Below are positions 8,191-19,390 of a DNA stretch of 64,000 bases, piece after piece. Positions within the stretch are counted from its first letter, which is position 1, and each line of letters begins with the position of its first letter. The translations under genes were made by a program, and so were the position numbers. A model generated the notes under the pieces. The model did no database searches, was not told the origin of the DNA, and saw nothing but the letters and a program-made list of their open reading frames with translations. The DNA is from Sciurus carolinensis (taxonomy: Eukaryota; Chordata; Mammalia; Rodentia; Sciuridae). The DNA is taken from positions 55,055,156 through 55,119,155 of the forward strand of contig NC_062224.1 of NCBI RefSeq assembly GCF_902686445.1. The letters are read 5' to 3'.

Positions 8191-11100
8191 ATGTCAAAAA
8201 CAAATATGAGTCAATTAACTGGGAATACAAATCATATCACAATAATAACCCTGAATGTTAATTGCCTGAATTCATCAATCAAAAGACACAGACTGGCAGA
8301 TTGGATTAAAAAGAAAAATCCAACAATATGCTGCCTGCAAGAGACTCATCTCATAGAAAGAGACATCCATAGACTAAAGGTGAAAGGATGGGGAAAAACA
8401 TACCATGCACACGAACATAGCAAAAAAGCTGGAGTATCCATCCTCATCTCAGATAATGGACTTCAAACCAAAACTAGTCAGAAGGGATAAAGAAGGACAT
8501 TACATGCTGCTTAAGGGAGCATAAATCAGCAAGACTTAACAATCATAAATATCTATGCCCCAAACATTGGCTCATCCACGTACGTCAAACAAATCCTTCT
8601 CAATTCCAGAAATCAAATAGACCACAACACAATCATACTAGGTGATTTTAACACACCTCTCTCACCACTGGATAGATCATCCAAACAAAAATTGAATAAA
8701 GAAACTATAGATCTCAACAACACAATCAGCAATTTAGACTTAACAGACATATATAGAATATACCATCCAACAAAGAACGAATACACTTTCTTCTCAGCAG
8801 CACATGGATCCTTCTCTAAAATAGACCATATTTTATGCCACAAAGCTACGTTTAGCAAATACAAGAAGATAGAGATACTACCTTGTACTCTATCAGATCA
8901 TAATGGATTGAAATTAGAAATAAATGACAGAATAAAAAACAGAAACTTCTCCAATACTTGGAACTAAATAATACACTATTATATGATGAATGGATAACAG
9001 AAGACATCAGGAGGGAATTAAAAATTCTTAGAAGTAAAGGAGAACAAAGACACATCATATCAAAATCTCTGGGACACTATGAAAGCAGTACTTAGAGGAA
9101 GATTTATTTCATGGGGTGCATTCAAAAAAGAAGTAGAAATCAACAAATAAAGGACTTAACACTACAGCTCAAAGCACTAGAAAAAGAAGAGCAGACCAAT
9201 ACCAAAAGTAGTACAAGACAGGAAATAGTTAAATCAGAGCCGAAATCAACTAAATCGAAACAAAAGAAACATTGGAAAAATTAACAAAATAATAGTTGGT
9301 TCCTTGAAAAAATAAATAAAATTGATAAAGCCTTAGCCACACTAACAAAGAGAAAGAGGAGAAAACTCAAATTACTAAATTCGGAATGAACAAGGAAACA
9401 TCACAACAGACACGAGTGAAATACAAAACATAATTAGAAGCTATTTTGAAAATCTATACTCCAACAAAACAGAAAACCTCAAAGACATCAACAAATTTCT
9501 AGAGACATTGAATTACCTAAACTGAACGAGGAGGACATACACAACTTAAAAACCAATTTCAAGCAATGAAATAGAAGAGGTCATCAAAGCCTACCAACAA
9601 AGTAAAGTCCAGGACCAGATGGGTTCTCGGCCGAGTTCTACAAAACGTTTAAAGAAGAGCTCATTCCAATACTCCTCAAACTATTCCATGAAATAGAAGA
9701 GGAGGGAACCCTACCAAACTCGTTCTATGAAGCCAATATCACCTGATACCTAAACCAGACAGAGACACATCGAGGAAAGAAAATTTCAGACCAATATCCT
9801 AAATGAACATCGACGCAAAAATTCTCAACAAATTTTAGCAAATCACATAAATATATATAAAAAGATAGTGCACCATGATCAAGTGGGTTTTATCCCAGGG
9901 ATGCAAGGTTGGTTCAACATTCGGAAATCAATAATGTCATTCACCATATCAACAGACTTAAAGTTAAGAATCACATGATTATTTCAATAGATGCAGAAAA
10001 AGCATTCGATAAAATACAGCATCCCTTCATGCTCTAAACACTAAAAAAAATTGGGGTATGGGAACATTCCTAAACATTATAAAGGCAATCTACGCTAAGC
10101 CCATGGCTAATATCATTCTAAATGGTGAAAAACTGAAAGCGTTCCCCCTAAAAACTGGAACAGGCAGGGATGCCCTCTTTCACCACTTCTATTCAACATC
10201 GTCCTTGAGACTCTAGCCAGAGCAATCAGACAAACCAAAGAAATTAAAGGGATACGAATAGGAAAAGAAGAACTCAAACTATCCCTGTTCGCTGATGACA
10301 TGATTATATATTTAGAGGAACCTGGAAATTCCACCAGAAAACTTTTAGAACTCATAAGTGAATTCAGTAAAGTAGCAGGTTACAAGATCAATGCTCATAA
10401 ATCCAATGCATTTTTATACATAAGTGATGAATCTTCAGAAAGAGAAATTAGGAAAACTACCCCATTCACAATAGCATCGAAAAAAATAAAATACTTGGAA
10501 ATCAATCTCACAAAAGAGGTGAAAGACCTCTACAATGAGAACTACAGAACACTAAAGAAAGAAATTCAAGAAAACCTTAGAAGATGGAAAGATCTCCCAT
10601 GTTCCTGGATAGGCAGAATTAATATCGTCAAAATGGCTATACTACCTAAAGTGCTATACAGATTCAATGCAATTCCAATTAAAATCCCAATGATGTACCT
10701 TGAAGAAATAGAGCAAGCAATTATGAATTCATCTGGAAGAATAAAAAACCTAGAATAGCTAAAGCAATCCTCAGTAGCAAGAGCGAAGCAGGGGGTATTG
10801 CAATACCAGATCTTCAACTCTGCTACAAAGCAATAGTATAAAAAAACGGCATGGTATTGGTACCAAAATAGACAGGTAGATCAATGGTACAGAATAGAGG
10901 ACATGGACACAAACCCAAATAAATACAATTTTCTCATACTAGACAAAGGTTCCAAAAATATGCAATGGAGAAAAGATAGCCTCTTCAACAAATGGTGCTG
11001 GGAAAACTGGAAAACCATATGCAATAGAATGAAATTAAACCCCTATCTCTCACCCTACACAAAACTCAACTCAAAATGGATCAAGGACCTTGGAATCAGA

Positions 11101-12000
11101 GCAGAGACCCTGCATCTTATAGAAGAAAAGTAGGTACAATTCTTCAACTTGTTGGCTTAGGATCAGACTTCCTTAACAGGACTCCCATAGCACAAGAAAT
11201 AAAAGCAAGAATCAACAACTGGGATAGATTCAAACTAAAAGCTTTCTCTCAGCAAAGGAAACTATCAGAAATGTGAAGAGAGAGCCTACAGAGTGGGAGA
11301 ATATTTTTGCCAACCATACCTCAGATAGAGCACTAATTTCCAGAATCTATAAAAAACTCAAAAAACTCTACACGAAGAATACAAATAATCCAATCACAAA
11401 TGGGCTAAGGAAATGAACAGACACTTCACAGAAGAAGATGTACAAGTAATCAACAGATATATGAAAAAATGTTCAACATCCCAAGTAATTAGGGAAATGC
11501 AAAAAAACTACCCTAAGATTTCATCTCACCCCAATTAGAATGGCGATTATCAAGAATACAAGCAACATAGGTGTGGCGAGGATGTGGTGAAAAGGAACAC
11601 TCATACATTGCTGGTGGGCTGCAAATTAGTGCAGCCACTCTGGAAAGCAGTGTGGAGATTCCTCAGAAAGCTTGGAATGGAAACACCATTTGACCCAGCT
11701 ATCCCACTCCTTGGTCTATACCCAAAGGACTTAAATCAGTATACTACAGAGATACAGCCACATCAATGTTCATTGCTGCTCAATTCACCATAGCCAGATT
11801 GTGGAACCAACCTAGATGCCCTTCAGTTGATGAATGGAAAGAAACTGTGGCACATTTATACAATGGAATATTACGCAGTGAAGAATGATAGAATTATGGC
11901 ATTTGTAGGCAAATGGTCGAAATTGGAGAATATCATGCTAAGTGAGATAAGCCAATCTCAAAAAACTAAAGGACGAATGATCTCGCTGATAAGCAGATGA
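8191..12000 (+). pseudogene. L1-A ORF2 (endonuclease/RT), multiply frameshifted
   Basis: The start region (8191-8490) retains the endonuclease N-terminus with the TLNVNCLNSS and LQETHL motifs. The fragment at 8692-8967 holds the SKIDHIL and LSDHNGLKL part. RT sequence follows from about 9590, with the FADDM active-site box legible near 10288-10302. The open stretch 10300-10758 covers the post-active-site thumb region, and the C-terminal region with the LYPKDL motif reaches a stop near 12000. There are dozens of frame breaks, mostly 1-nt deletions, so it is inactive. Confidence 0.88.
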
Positions 12001-12225
12001 GGACATATAATGGGGGTGGGAGGGGTTAGCATTAGGTTTAGGGTTAGGTTTAGAGTTAGGCTAAGGAGAGCGGTAAGAATGAAGGAAAGAAGGACTGTAT
12101 AAAGGGAAAAGGGTGGGAGGGGTGGGGGGAAGGGAAAAAAAAATAAACATCATTACCCTATGTAACGTAAAAATATAAATAAATAAAAAAAATAAAATAT
12201 AATAAAATTTAGGAGGGCGAAAAAA
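12001..12225 (+). other. L1-A 3' UTR and A-rich tail
   Basis: G-rich stretch GGGGGTGGGAGGGGTTAG followed by telomere-like GGTTTAGGGTTAGG (12024-12060), a second purine-rich block (12103-12145) and an A-rich tail ending near 12225. The conserved L1 CATTACCCTATGTA word is present near 12150. Confidence 0.8.
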
Positions 12226-12241
12226 ATGTTCTATTACGGGA

Positions 12242-13764
12242 CATATTATCAGTAAGGTATATGTAACATTGGTTACTTATTTCACTGAGATAAAAATTTA
12301 AATGTAATATATATCTAAGAGTTAGTGACAGCCTGATTTGTTTAAAGGTTCATATTGTAGCAGGTACAAGCATTTTGCTACACAAAAAAAAGTTAAAGCT
12401 CTCTCAGCCTTTCTTTGATTGATTCCTGTTTTGGATATAATGTTAGATTGTGTTAACTGATGTTATATGAACTCAGAAATCAATATATAAACTTCTTAAA
12501 ATGACATTTAAGAAAGAGTATAATGCATTATAGCAAAATGGGACAACAATGACTGAGATTGGGGTCCCTGACTTCATGACTGTAGCATGCCTGGTGCCTG
12601 GAAGTGTTCCTGTGTAGGAACACAAGATGCCTAACTGCTGTGGCAGTAACCTCCCTGGGGAGGCTCTGTACAGGAGTCCTATCAGCTCTTACATTGATAT
12701 CAAGCACACAGCTCTTGGGCCAAAAGAAATTGTTTTGCTAGATAACCAGTGTTTCATCAGTTCCCTTCTCTAGTTCCTGCCCACCTTACAGTAACTTTGG
12801 ACAGTGGACTTCTTTGAGAGCTACACAGAGTTCCTAACATTGCACTTTGCAGTTGTGAAAAAAAGTTATGTAGATGGTCTAGTCTCTGTAACTCTCCTGA
12901 AAACAAAAAATAATGCTTACATAGTCTTTAACTTAATAATAAGACATGTATAAATGTTGCTAACATAACCCTTTAGATCTGCATTTCCATCAGAGAACAG
13001 AGCTCCATCTGATCTCAGCTTAATCTTCAAAATCTGTGTTTATAAACCTTTATTTTCTAATACTCCTTTGACCCTCACTGAACTTAAAAATTTGGTCATG
13101 CTGGTCATGGCAAAAGGGACAAAAAATTAGTTGTAGGATTAAAACACTTAAGATCTGTAAAGAGTCACGCCTTACCTGAGATAAGGCTCTGCCTCCCACC
13201 TTACTACATGTTAGAGTGACTCCAAAATAAGTCAGACTTCAGCTTATTTAAAGTTATAATCAAAAGATTGGGTTTTTTTTTTTTTGTTGTTGTAAAATTA
13301 CTATGATCTCAAATAGGGAATATAATGTGGTTCTCAGTCAAAATTCAAATAGCTATTATACAAGCAGAATATATTTTTACTCTTACTTATTTCATTTTAT
13401 AAAACTGTTACCTGTTAATGTTTTGCAGAAGTAGATGCTTCAAGAACACGCAACCTAGGTAACTTGTGATAATAAGCCATCACCTAACAGATAGTGGTAA
13501 CAGATACCAGAACAAATAGTGGTAACTTCCAGAACTAATGCAGACTCCAGTTAGATAAAAGGGTAAATAACTGTAAGTTATGGACATTAAAGTTAAAGCC
13601 CAGTACTCTTACTTTATGACTGGTGAGACTGGCTTGCTGGATGATTAAGATCAAACTTCGAGATTGGAATTAAATACAGAAGACAAGATAGACCAGTATT
13701 TGGATCTTTTGCCCTCAGTCAGCCTGAACCCAGGGAATAAGAGGACTTCTCTAAGGAGCACTTA
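12242..13764. other. AT-rich non-coding filler of the ERV, part 2
   Basis: A further 1.5 kb of ORF-poor sequence, continuous with 4706-6359 before the L1 inserted. No RT or RNase H motif is seen. It contains a possible 3' splice acceptor context (TGTTAATGTTTTGCAG at about 13413-13428). The retroviral sequence resumes near 13765 at the RNase H/integrase border. Its source is not recognised. Confidence 0.55.
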
Positions 13765-13766
13765 AG

Positions 13767-14600
13767 GTGTTGGAAACTGTAGGTGCCATCAATCCTAACA
13801 ACAAAGTTTCATCTTTATTTACTCAGTTACAAAATTTGATTTTGGGCCATTCTGCACCCTTTTATCCTGTACATATAAGAGCTCATACGGCTCTCCCTGG
13901 ACCTATTGTTGAGGAAACGCAAGGGCAGATGCCACTACCCGCACAATTTGTTTTCTTTCTTCTCTTGACAGTGCTCGAGACTTTCATAATAAGTTCATGT
14001 TAACTCCCAAACATTCGCAAGTGCTTCTCTATTCCTCGAGCAGAAGCGAGACAGATTGTCTTAGACTGTTCTCATTGTGTTCCATTTCATCATCTCCCTT
14101 CTCTTGTTGTTAACCCCCGAGGCTTGCGACCTCTTACGATTTGGCAAATGGATGTAACTCATATTGCAGAGTTTGGTTCCCTAAAATATGTTCATGTCTC
14201 AATAGATACTTTCTCTGGAGTTATGCATGCCTCTGCTTTAGCAGGAGAAAAAGGCCATCATGTCATCTCCCATTGCCTAGAGGCTTGGGCCGCCTGGGGC
14301 CTTCCATGCTCCTTGAAGACAGATAATGGGCCGGTGTACACTGGTCAACAATTCACCTCTTTCTGCTCCACTATGGGAGTGCAACTGACTCATGGCTTAC
14401 CTTACAACCCCCTAGGTCAGAGAATCGTGGAGAGAGCTCATAGAACGATTAAAGAACTTTTACAAAGACAAAAAGGGGGAATAGGAGCAAGCTGTACTCC
14501 TAAAGAGTGTTTGTCTTTGGCTCTTTTTACCATTAATTTTTTAACTTTGGATGCACATGATAATTCTGCGGCTGACAGACATTGTTCGCCGCCTGCCCCC
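13767..14600 (+). pseudogene. pol: ERV integrase remnant (pol 3' end)
   Basis: The frame at 13767-14003 carries the end of RNase H/start of integrase, with the HIRAHT half of the zinc-binding HHCC motif. The frame then shifts between about 13930 and 14030. From about 14030 the CxxC half (CSHC) and the catalytic core run open to 14639. The D,D-35-E acids are visible in WQMDVTH, LKTDNGP and IVERAH. The C-terminal DNA-binding domain is missing, replaced by a C-rich stretch (14590-14605) and env sequence. The integrase is class II in type, and its catalytic triad is intact despite the surrounding damage. Confidence 0.88.
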
Positions 14601-14605
14601 CCCTT

Positions 14606-15463
14606 TTTCTATTTCTATTATCAAACAGTTCGGAAGTGATTTAAATTGTTCTAATGATAATATTACCTGACTGCTTTCAGAGTGTTGGAACGGTAGTGAA
14701 TCTGTTGCTGTGATTGTAAAGGTACCCACCTTTGTACCTGTCCCAGTGGAGGTCAATCCAGATAATTTTCCGTTGGTGCACCTCTTCAGAGAAAAGAGAG
14801 ACTTTGGCATTACCGCAGCCATAATAACTGCTATTGCTGTCTCTGCTGCTGCAGCCACTACCGCTGCTCTAGCCATGACCAATCAAGTTCAAACAGCACA
14901 AACCATTAATCAAGTTATACACAAACTACACAGGTACTGGAATCCCAGGACCGCGTTAACAGACATATCCTATCAGGGATCTTGGCGGCAAATCAAAGGA
15001 TAGATTTACTACAAGTACAGTTGGATGAACTTTTCAAATTGCACGAGTTGGATGCATTGGGAATCATAAACACATGTGTATAACTCCAGTAAGATATGAA
15101 GAAGCAAAAAATCAAAGCCACTTGATTTCCGCCTTTCTTGCAGGCAATTGGTCCCTAGAAGCTGAGAAGATGATGACTCAACAATTATTGCAGATTGCGA
15201 TTTTAAATGACACTCGTGTTGAGCCTGTTACTTTGAGTCAGTTCTCTAGCTGGCTCACCTCTGCCTTTAGTTATTTTAAAGAATGAGTTAATGTGGGGAT
15301 CTTTGAATGTATTTGTTTTGCAGGTATTTGCCTTTGCCTTTGGTTTATTTGCAAGCTAAGAGTGCTTCAAGCACGTGAAAAGGTGGTGTTAATTCAGGCT
15401 GTGTTGGCCATTGAGCAAGGGGTGTCACCTTCTGTGTGGTTGGCTAATCTGGCACGGGAATAA
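14606..15463 (+). pseudogene. env: ERV env remnant: transmembrane subunit
   Basis: Only the last part of the surface unit remains (14606-14790, with an in-frame TGA near 14668). It is followed by a furin-type REKR site and an alanine-rich hydrophobic fusion-peptide segment (near 14795-14880), then a heptad-like region. A frame shift near 14930 moves the ectodomain (NQRIDLLQ segment) to another frame, and a TAA breaks the frame again near 15087. The membrane-proximal part, a hydrophobic anchor and a short cytoplasmic tail end at TAA 15461-15463. The layout is that of a betaretroviral/IAPE-type TM protein. It lacks the receptor-binding surface unit and is broken in at least three places. Confidence 0.82.
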
Positions 15464-16046
15464 GTGACATTTTTTAGTATATGTCTGTTAGAGTTAAATT
15501 ATCATTTACGCTAGGTGTCTGCAGGGTACTGCTGTAATTAATATGTACTTTTCTTTGAGGACTGTGGTTTTACATCCTGGGGATTTCTTGTACTAATTAA
15601 GGCTTCAATTGTCTTGTAACTTCCACTTTTGATCTTGAGCTATAACATGATGTTGGAGGAGAGAACTGTTACTGTATGCCTTGTGTTCATTATGGTGCCC
15701 CTGTATTGTGCAGCATTGGCAAGTAGGGTGACGTGTTTTCCTACCTCAGGCCTTTGCAGTTGCGTAAGCTGGATAAGCTCCCCCTAGTATGGTTTTCCAT
15801 ACCGCTATGTCTTCATGGACACAGGATGCGAGGCAAAGCACTGCACTTGAGAGTTTTATTTTTGAACCTCAAGGAAGGCATGCCCTATTGCATGTGGGTT
15901 TGATGTCCACGTCCCACCCTACAAAAGAAGGCATCGGCTTAGGTGATATCAGGCCCAGAGAAGGTGCCACTCTGGGACTGACATTCACTATTTGCCACTT
16001 TTGCACAGTAGGATAGGGCCTCTACCTTCACCTGTGTTCATAAAAT
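15464..16046 (+). other. ERV 3' non-coding region between env and PPT
   Basis: About 580 bp without recognised motifs. The 75-codon frame at 15789-16016 has no known domain; an accessory gene cannot be claimed. Confidence 0.5.
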
Positions 16047-16060
16047 AAAGAAGGGGGAGC
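16047..16060 (+). promoter_or_regulatory. Polypurine tract
   Basis: AAAGAAGGGGGAGC immediately precedes the 3' LTR TG. A purine run at this position primes plus-strand synthesis in retroviruses. Confidence 0.85.
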
Positions 16061-16344
16061 TGTGGCGAGCCGCCTCACCAACATGATAAGATGGCGCTGG
16101 TTTCCTGAAGTGCTTTCTAGGTAAACAAGCCCATATTTGGTTAAGCCAACTGTTGCAAGTGGGAGCACCTATGAACATAGGCCAAGTGGCAGGAGTAGAT
16201 TGGCTATTGCAAGAGTATAAAAGTGTATGAATTCGGCTCAAGAAAAGAAGAAGAAAAACCATGGTTTTATAATATTAAGGTCCTTATTAAACTGCTGAAG
16301 GAAGATTCCTCTGTCGTGCTTTCTTGCGGGCGAGGGACACGCCA
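16061..16344 (+). repeat. 3' LTR of the IAP-like ERV (284 bp)
   Basis: Starts TGTGGCGAGCC and ends ACACGCCA. It has TATAAAA at 16216-16222 and ATTAAA at 16286-16291. By eye it differs from the 5' LTR at about five bases plus three indels of one or two bases (about 98 % identity). It is followed by the target duplication ACTATC at 16345-16350. Confidence 0.93.
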
Positions 16345-16420
16345 ACTATCAACCAAGAATCCTATATCTAGCAAAACTGTCATTCAAAATGAAGATAATA
16401 TAAAGACTTACACAGAAAAT
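16345..16420 (+). mobile_element. Ancient L1 ORF1 fragment (right half)
   Basis: Resumes the ORF1 interrupted at 2771: ACTATCAACCAAGAATCC, then a GCAAAACTGTCATTC segment typical of the ORF1 C-terminal domain. It loses similarity after about 16420. Confidence 0.65.
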
Positions 16421-16678
16421 GACTTACACTGAACAATTTGATGTTTGCTGACCCATCTTAGAAAATACACTGATGAGTATTTTTGCCACTGTGCACATGA
16501 CAGGAATGACCAGGAAAATACCCTGAGTCTTGCTTTGTGGGCTACAAACTTGTTGCAAGTTGGGAAATTCACAAATAAGGAATTGTGAATAATGAACATT
16601 GACTATCAATAATAATATTAAATGTAGTGGATTAAATCACCCAGTTAAAAGAAATGGTTTGCTAAGGTAGCTATAACT

Positions 16679-16709
<31 letters not shown>

Positions 16710-17860
16710 GAACAAAGAGGAGGAGGAGGAAGGGGAAGAAAATAAAATCAAGCAAATTTCATGAGTATTAATTGCTTGTCATTTGAAGTATTGGTTTCTG
16801 ATTCATTTAATTAGCTACAAAAGACAAGTATTCCTAGATTTTGCAACAAAAACCAGATAGGCTTCCCTGAGATGAAATATTACAATGCAGCTCAATAGTG
16901 ACAGCTGAATACCCCCAACTTGGGGAAGCAGCAATATCAGCATTTCTACATGTCAGGGGTATAAATGCAGGTCTCTTCCTTCTCCTTTTACCCCCTTTTC
17001 CCATTCCCTCCCTTCCATTTTTTTCATTTCCTTTTCTTTTACATTTGATTTGCTAAGAACCAATGAAAATAGCAAATATCAGGTAAACAAATCAAAAGTT
17101 CTTAAACTGATTGTCCACTTATTCTTGAGTTAACTCTTCTAGTGATATATTGAAATATCAAGTATGCTCTGCTTATCCATTTAAAACTTCTTCCCCAAAT
17201 CTCTTTTAAAAGTCCTATAGGGGATCTGTTTTGCCTTTTGGTAGATTAAAAAGTTCCTCTGAAGTGGCCTCAAATGGATGCCAAGATGCTAGTTCTTTCC
17301 TTGATGCTTGTTGGAAATGGCAAGTAGTTACACGGGATTTTAGTCGTTGTACACTAAACACTAGTCAAATAGATTTAGACAATTATATTGCTAGAGCTGA
17401 GAGATTCTTCTGACATATAACATCTAGTTTTGCAAATGTAAACTTTACATGCACCATTTCATTCTCCATCTTGGCAATATTCAGGACAGGGACACTTTTG
17501 AGTGAGTCAGTGTGGGCTTTTTATTAATTGCTATTACATTTCAATTACAAATTACTATAAGTATTTGTTATTTAATAATAAATTATTTATTTTACTATAT
17601 TAATTTAATTTGAAATGTGTTCTTTATTATACATAATGCACATTAAGTTCAAAATGTTTGACTTATAATTCTCTAATATATGAACTTTAAACAGGTATGT
17701 ATTGCAGTTCAGAAAGAAACTGTACACATTATATATGAGCTTGATGTCTTATATCCCAAAATGATGTTTCAGTGCTGATGTGCTATATATTTGAGCTATT
17801 TAAATAAATTGCAATATTTTTCCAAGTAACTCTAATCAGATATTACATGTAGAAAATTAT
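16421..17860. other. Unannotated DNA with short simple repeats
   Basis: No gene supported. Contains an ATG/GAT triplet run (16678-16708), GAGGAG runs (16715-16731), a pyrimidine-rich block (16975-17040) and very AT-rich sequence from 17500. A 60-codon frame at 17231-17413 has no recognisable domain. Confidence 0.5.
16678..16731. repeat. Trinucleotide microsatellites (GAT)n and (GAG)n
   Basis: About ten tandem GAT units followed after a short gap by GAG units. Confidence 0.9.
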
Positions 17861-17864
17861 TGCT

Positions 17865-18420
17865 ATTTATTTATTTGCCACCTTTTATGTGTCAACTCGA
17901 CTGGGTCACAGGGTGCCCAGATATTTTGTCAAACATTATTCAGAGTGTCTGTGGTGGAATTTTTGGATGATATTGACATGTGAATGGGTAGACTGAGTGA
18001 AACATGTTGTTTTTCCTAATAGTGAATTTTATCCAGTCAGTTGGAGGCCTGAATGGAACAAAAAACTGATTCTCCATTGAGCAAGAGAAAATTCTTGCCT
18101 GACTACTTTTTGATAAAGATGTTGGCTTTTTTTCTACCTTCAGATTGCAACTGAAACATAAACTCCTCCTAGGGTCTCAAACCTGTCAACCTTTGCACTC
18201 AGACAGCATTGGCCTTGTTCTCTGGCCTTCTGACATGGAGTAGAACCAACATCATGCTTTCTGGGTCTTCAGCTTATTAATTCACCTGTTGGATCTATCA
18301 ACCTTCATCATAACTATGTGAGCCAACTTCTTAAATCTTTCATATATATATTATATATATATATATATATATACTGTGTGCACTTTTTGATTCTGTTTCT
18401 TTGCAGAACTCATACACCAT
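17865..18420 (+). mobile_element. MLT2-like ERVL LTR
   Basis: The segment TGTCAACTCGACTGGGTCAC, AGGGTGCCCAGATATTTTGT, AGTTGGAGGCCTGAATGGAA, and the terminal TA repeat with GATTCTGTTTCTTTGCAGAA match what I recall of the MLT2 class of ancient ERVL LTRs. It is diverged, solo and non-coding. Includes a (TA)n run at 18343-18372. Confidence 0.65.
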
Positions 18421-18599
18421 GCTAACTTTCAATTTTTCTTAATCTTTTTTTTTTTTAAAGACACTACCTCACTTTTGTCCTGCAGTCATCATTGCAGTGG
18501 ACTTCAGGTTGTTATGATCCTAGTGTCAAGACTAAGCTGGATGCTTTTTTCACTAATTATAAATGTAAAATATTGGCAAAATTAATAATCCTGCCTAAA

Positions 18600-18945
18600 A
18601 TACCTTATTCTGTACCAAGCACTGTTCTAACTGTATCATGGGTATTAACTCTTTTAATCACTCAGCAATTCTTATCCCCGCTTTACAGACAATGAAACTG
18701 ATATACAAAAAGTGAGAAGTTTTTCACTGTGTGTCTGGAAGTAATTTCTCACAGCAGAAAATAGAATACATTTGTATTTTCATATTCTTATTTAACAGAC
18801 AGAGAACTTGAATCTGCAGACACTTAGATACTTCACCCAAAGTACTGAAACCGAGTCACAGGATCAGAATTAGAAAGTGGGTTCTCTTCTTACCATAAAT
18901 CCTGGGCTCTAGACACTTTTGTTATACTGCTCAAGATGAAAAAAT
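18600..18945 (-). mobile_element. MIR SINE, reverse orientation
   Basis: ACCAAGCACTGTTCTAACTG, ATTAACTCTTTTAATCACTC and CCCGCTTTACAGACAATGAA are the reverse-strand MIR core. A second MIR-like half (18800-18940) follows a short unalignable stretch. Ancient and heavily diverged. Confidence 0.65.
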
Positions 18946-19390
18946 AGAAAGCAGCAGACCCATATTAAAAACTTAAAGTTATACACTTCCCTTCCTTACT
19001 TTAACTTTCTAACATTTGGGTGCATCTTGTAAACCATATCATGTGTGCTAGCTGCCTATATATGTGGCCCTTGGCTTCCACACTAGGGCAGAACTGGACA
19101 ACTGCAGCCTGTCTGCATATGGTGGGAACATGGGCTTTCAAGTCAGGCACATTTGAGTTCCCAGCTTCCACCAGTTGCCAGTTATGAGGGAGAATTTGCC
19201 AAGTAGTTAATAAAACAAATATTTTCTCTGACACTCTAACTTATAATTTTATTCTCTTCTGTTTTTTGAAGCATAGAAGTTTTAATTTTGAGTAAATTCA
19301 TATATTAATTTGTCCTTTTAGTGTCAAATCATATCTCAGAAATTTTTACCTAAATCAAGACCATAAAAATATATTTTTTATGTTAAGTTC

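Larger units (their letters stand above)
6376..12225 (+). mobile_element. L1-A: 5.85-kb L1 nested in the ERV filler
   Basis: Contains a GC-rich 5' UTR, ORF1, ORF2, a G-rich 3' UTR with telomere-like words and an A-rich tail, flanked by 16-bp duplications. Both ORFs carry many frameshifts, nearly all of them single-base deletions relative to L1-C and L1-E, so no long frame remains. By its 5' UTR and its ORF1 coiled-coil duplication it groups with L1-B rather than with L1-C and L1-E. Confidence 0.93.
2772..16344 (+). mobile_element. IAP-like class II endogenous retrovirus, defective, with nested L1
   Basis: In order: 5' LTR, tRNA-Phe primer-binding site, two splice-donor-like sites, a tandem hairpin array, gag (matrix, capsid; frameshifted), a poly-C tract, AT-rich filler, a nested L1 (6376-12225), more filler, integrase, env transmembrane subunit, a 3' non-coding region, polypurine tract and 3' LTR. 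Six-base target duplications flank it. A betaretroviral matrix fold type, the tRNA-Phe primer and the 6-bp duplication place it with IAP/IAPE-like class II elements. Without L1-A the provirus is about 7.7 kb. Nucleocapsid, protease, reverse transcriptase, RNase H and most of the env surface unit are absent, so the copy cannot be autonomous. The LTRs differ by about 5 substitutions and 3 small indels in 282 bp, suggesting a fairly recent integration. Confidence 0.9.

Noticed and set aside
12024..12062. True interstitial telomeric repeat
   Set aside because: The hexamers are degenerate and lie in the L1 3' UTR; the same words occur at the same place in three other L1 copies.
15789..16016. 75-codon frame between env and the 3' LTR as an accessory viral gene
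   Set aside because: No recognised domain and no second copy to test conservation; recorded as 3' non-coding region.
17231..17413. 60-codon frame with mixed composition
   Set aside because: Short, with no domain or neighbouring exon-like splice sites; chance frame more likely.
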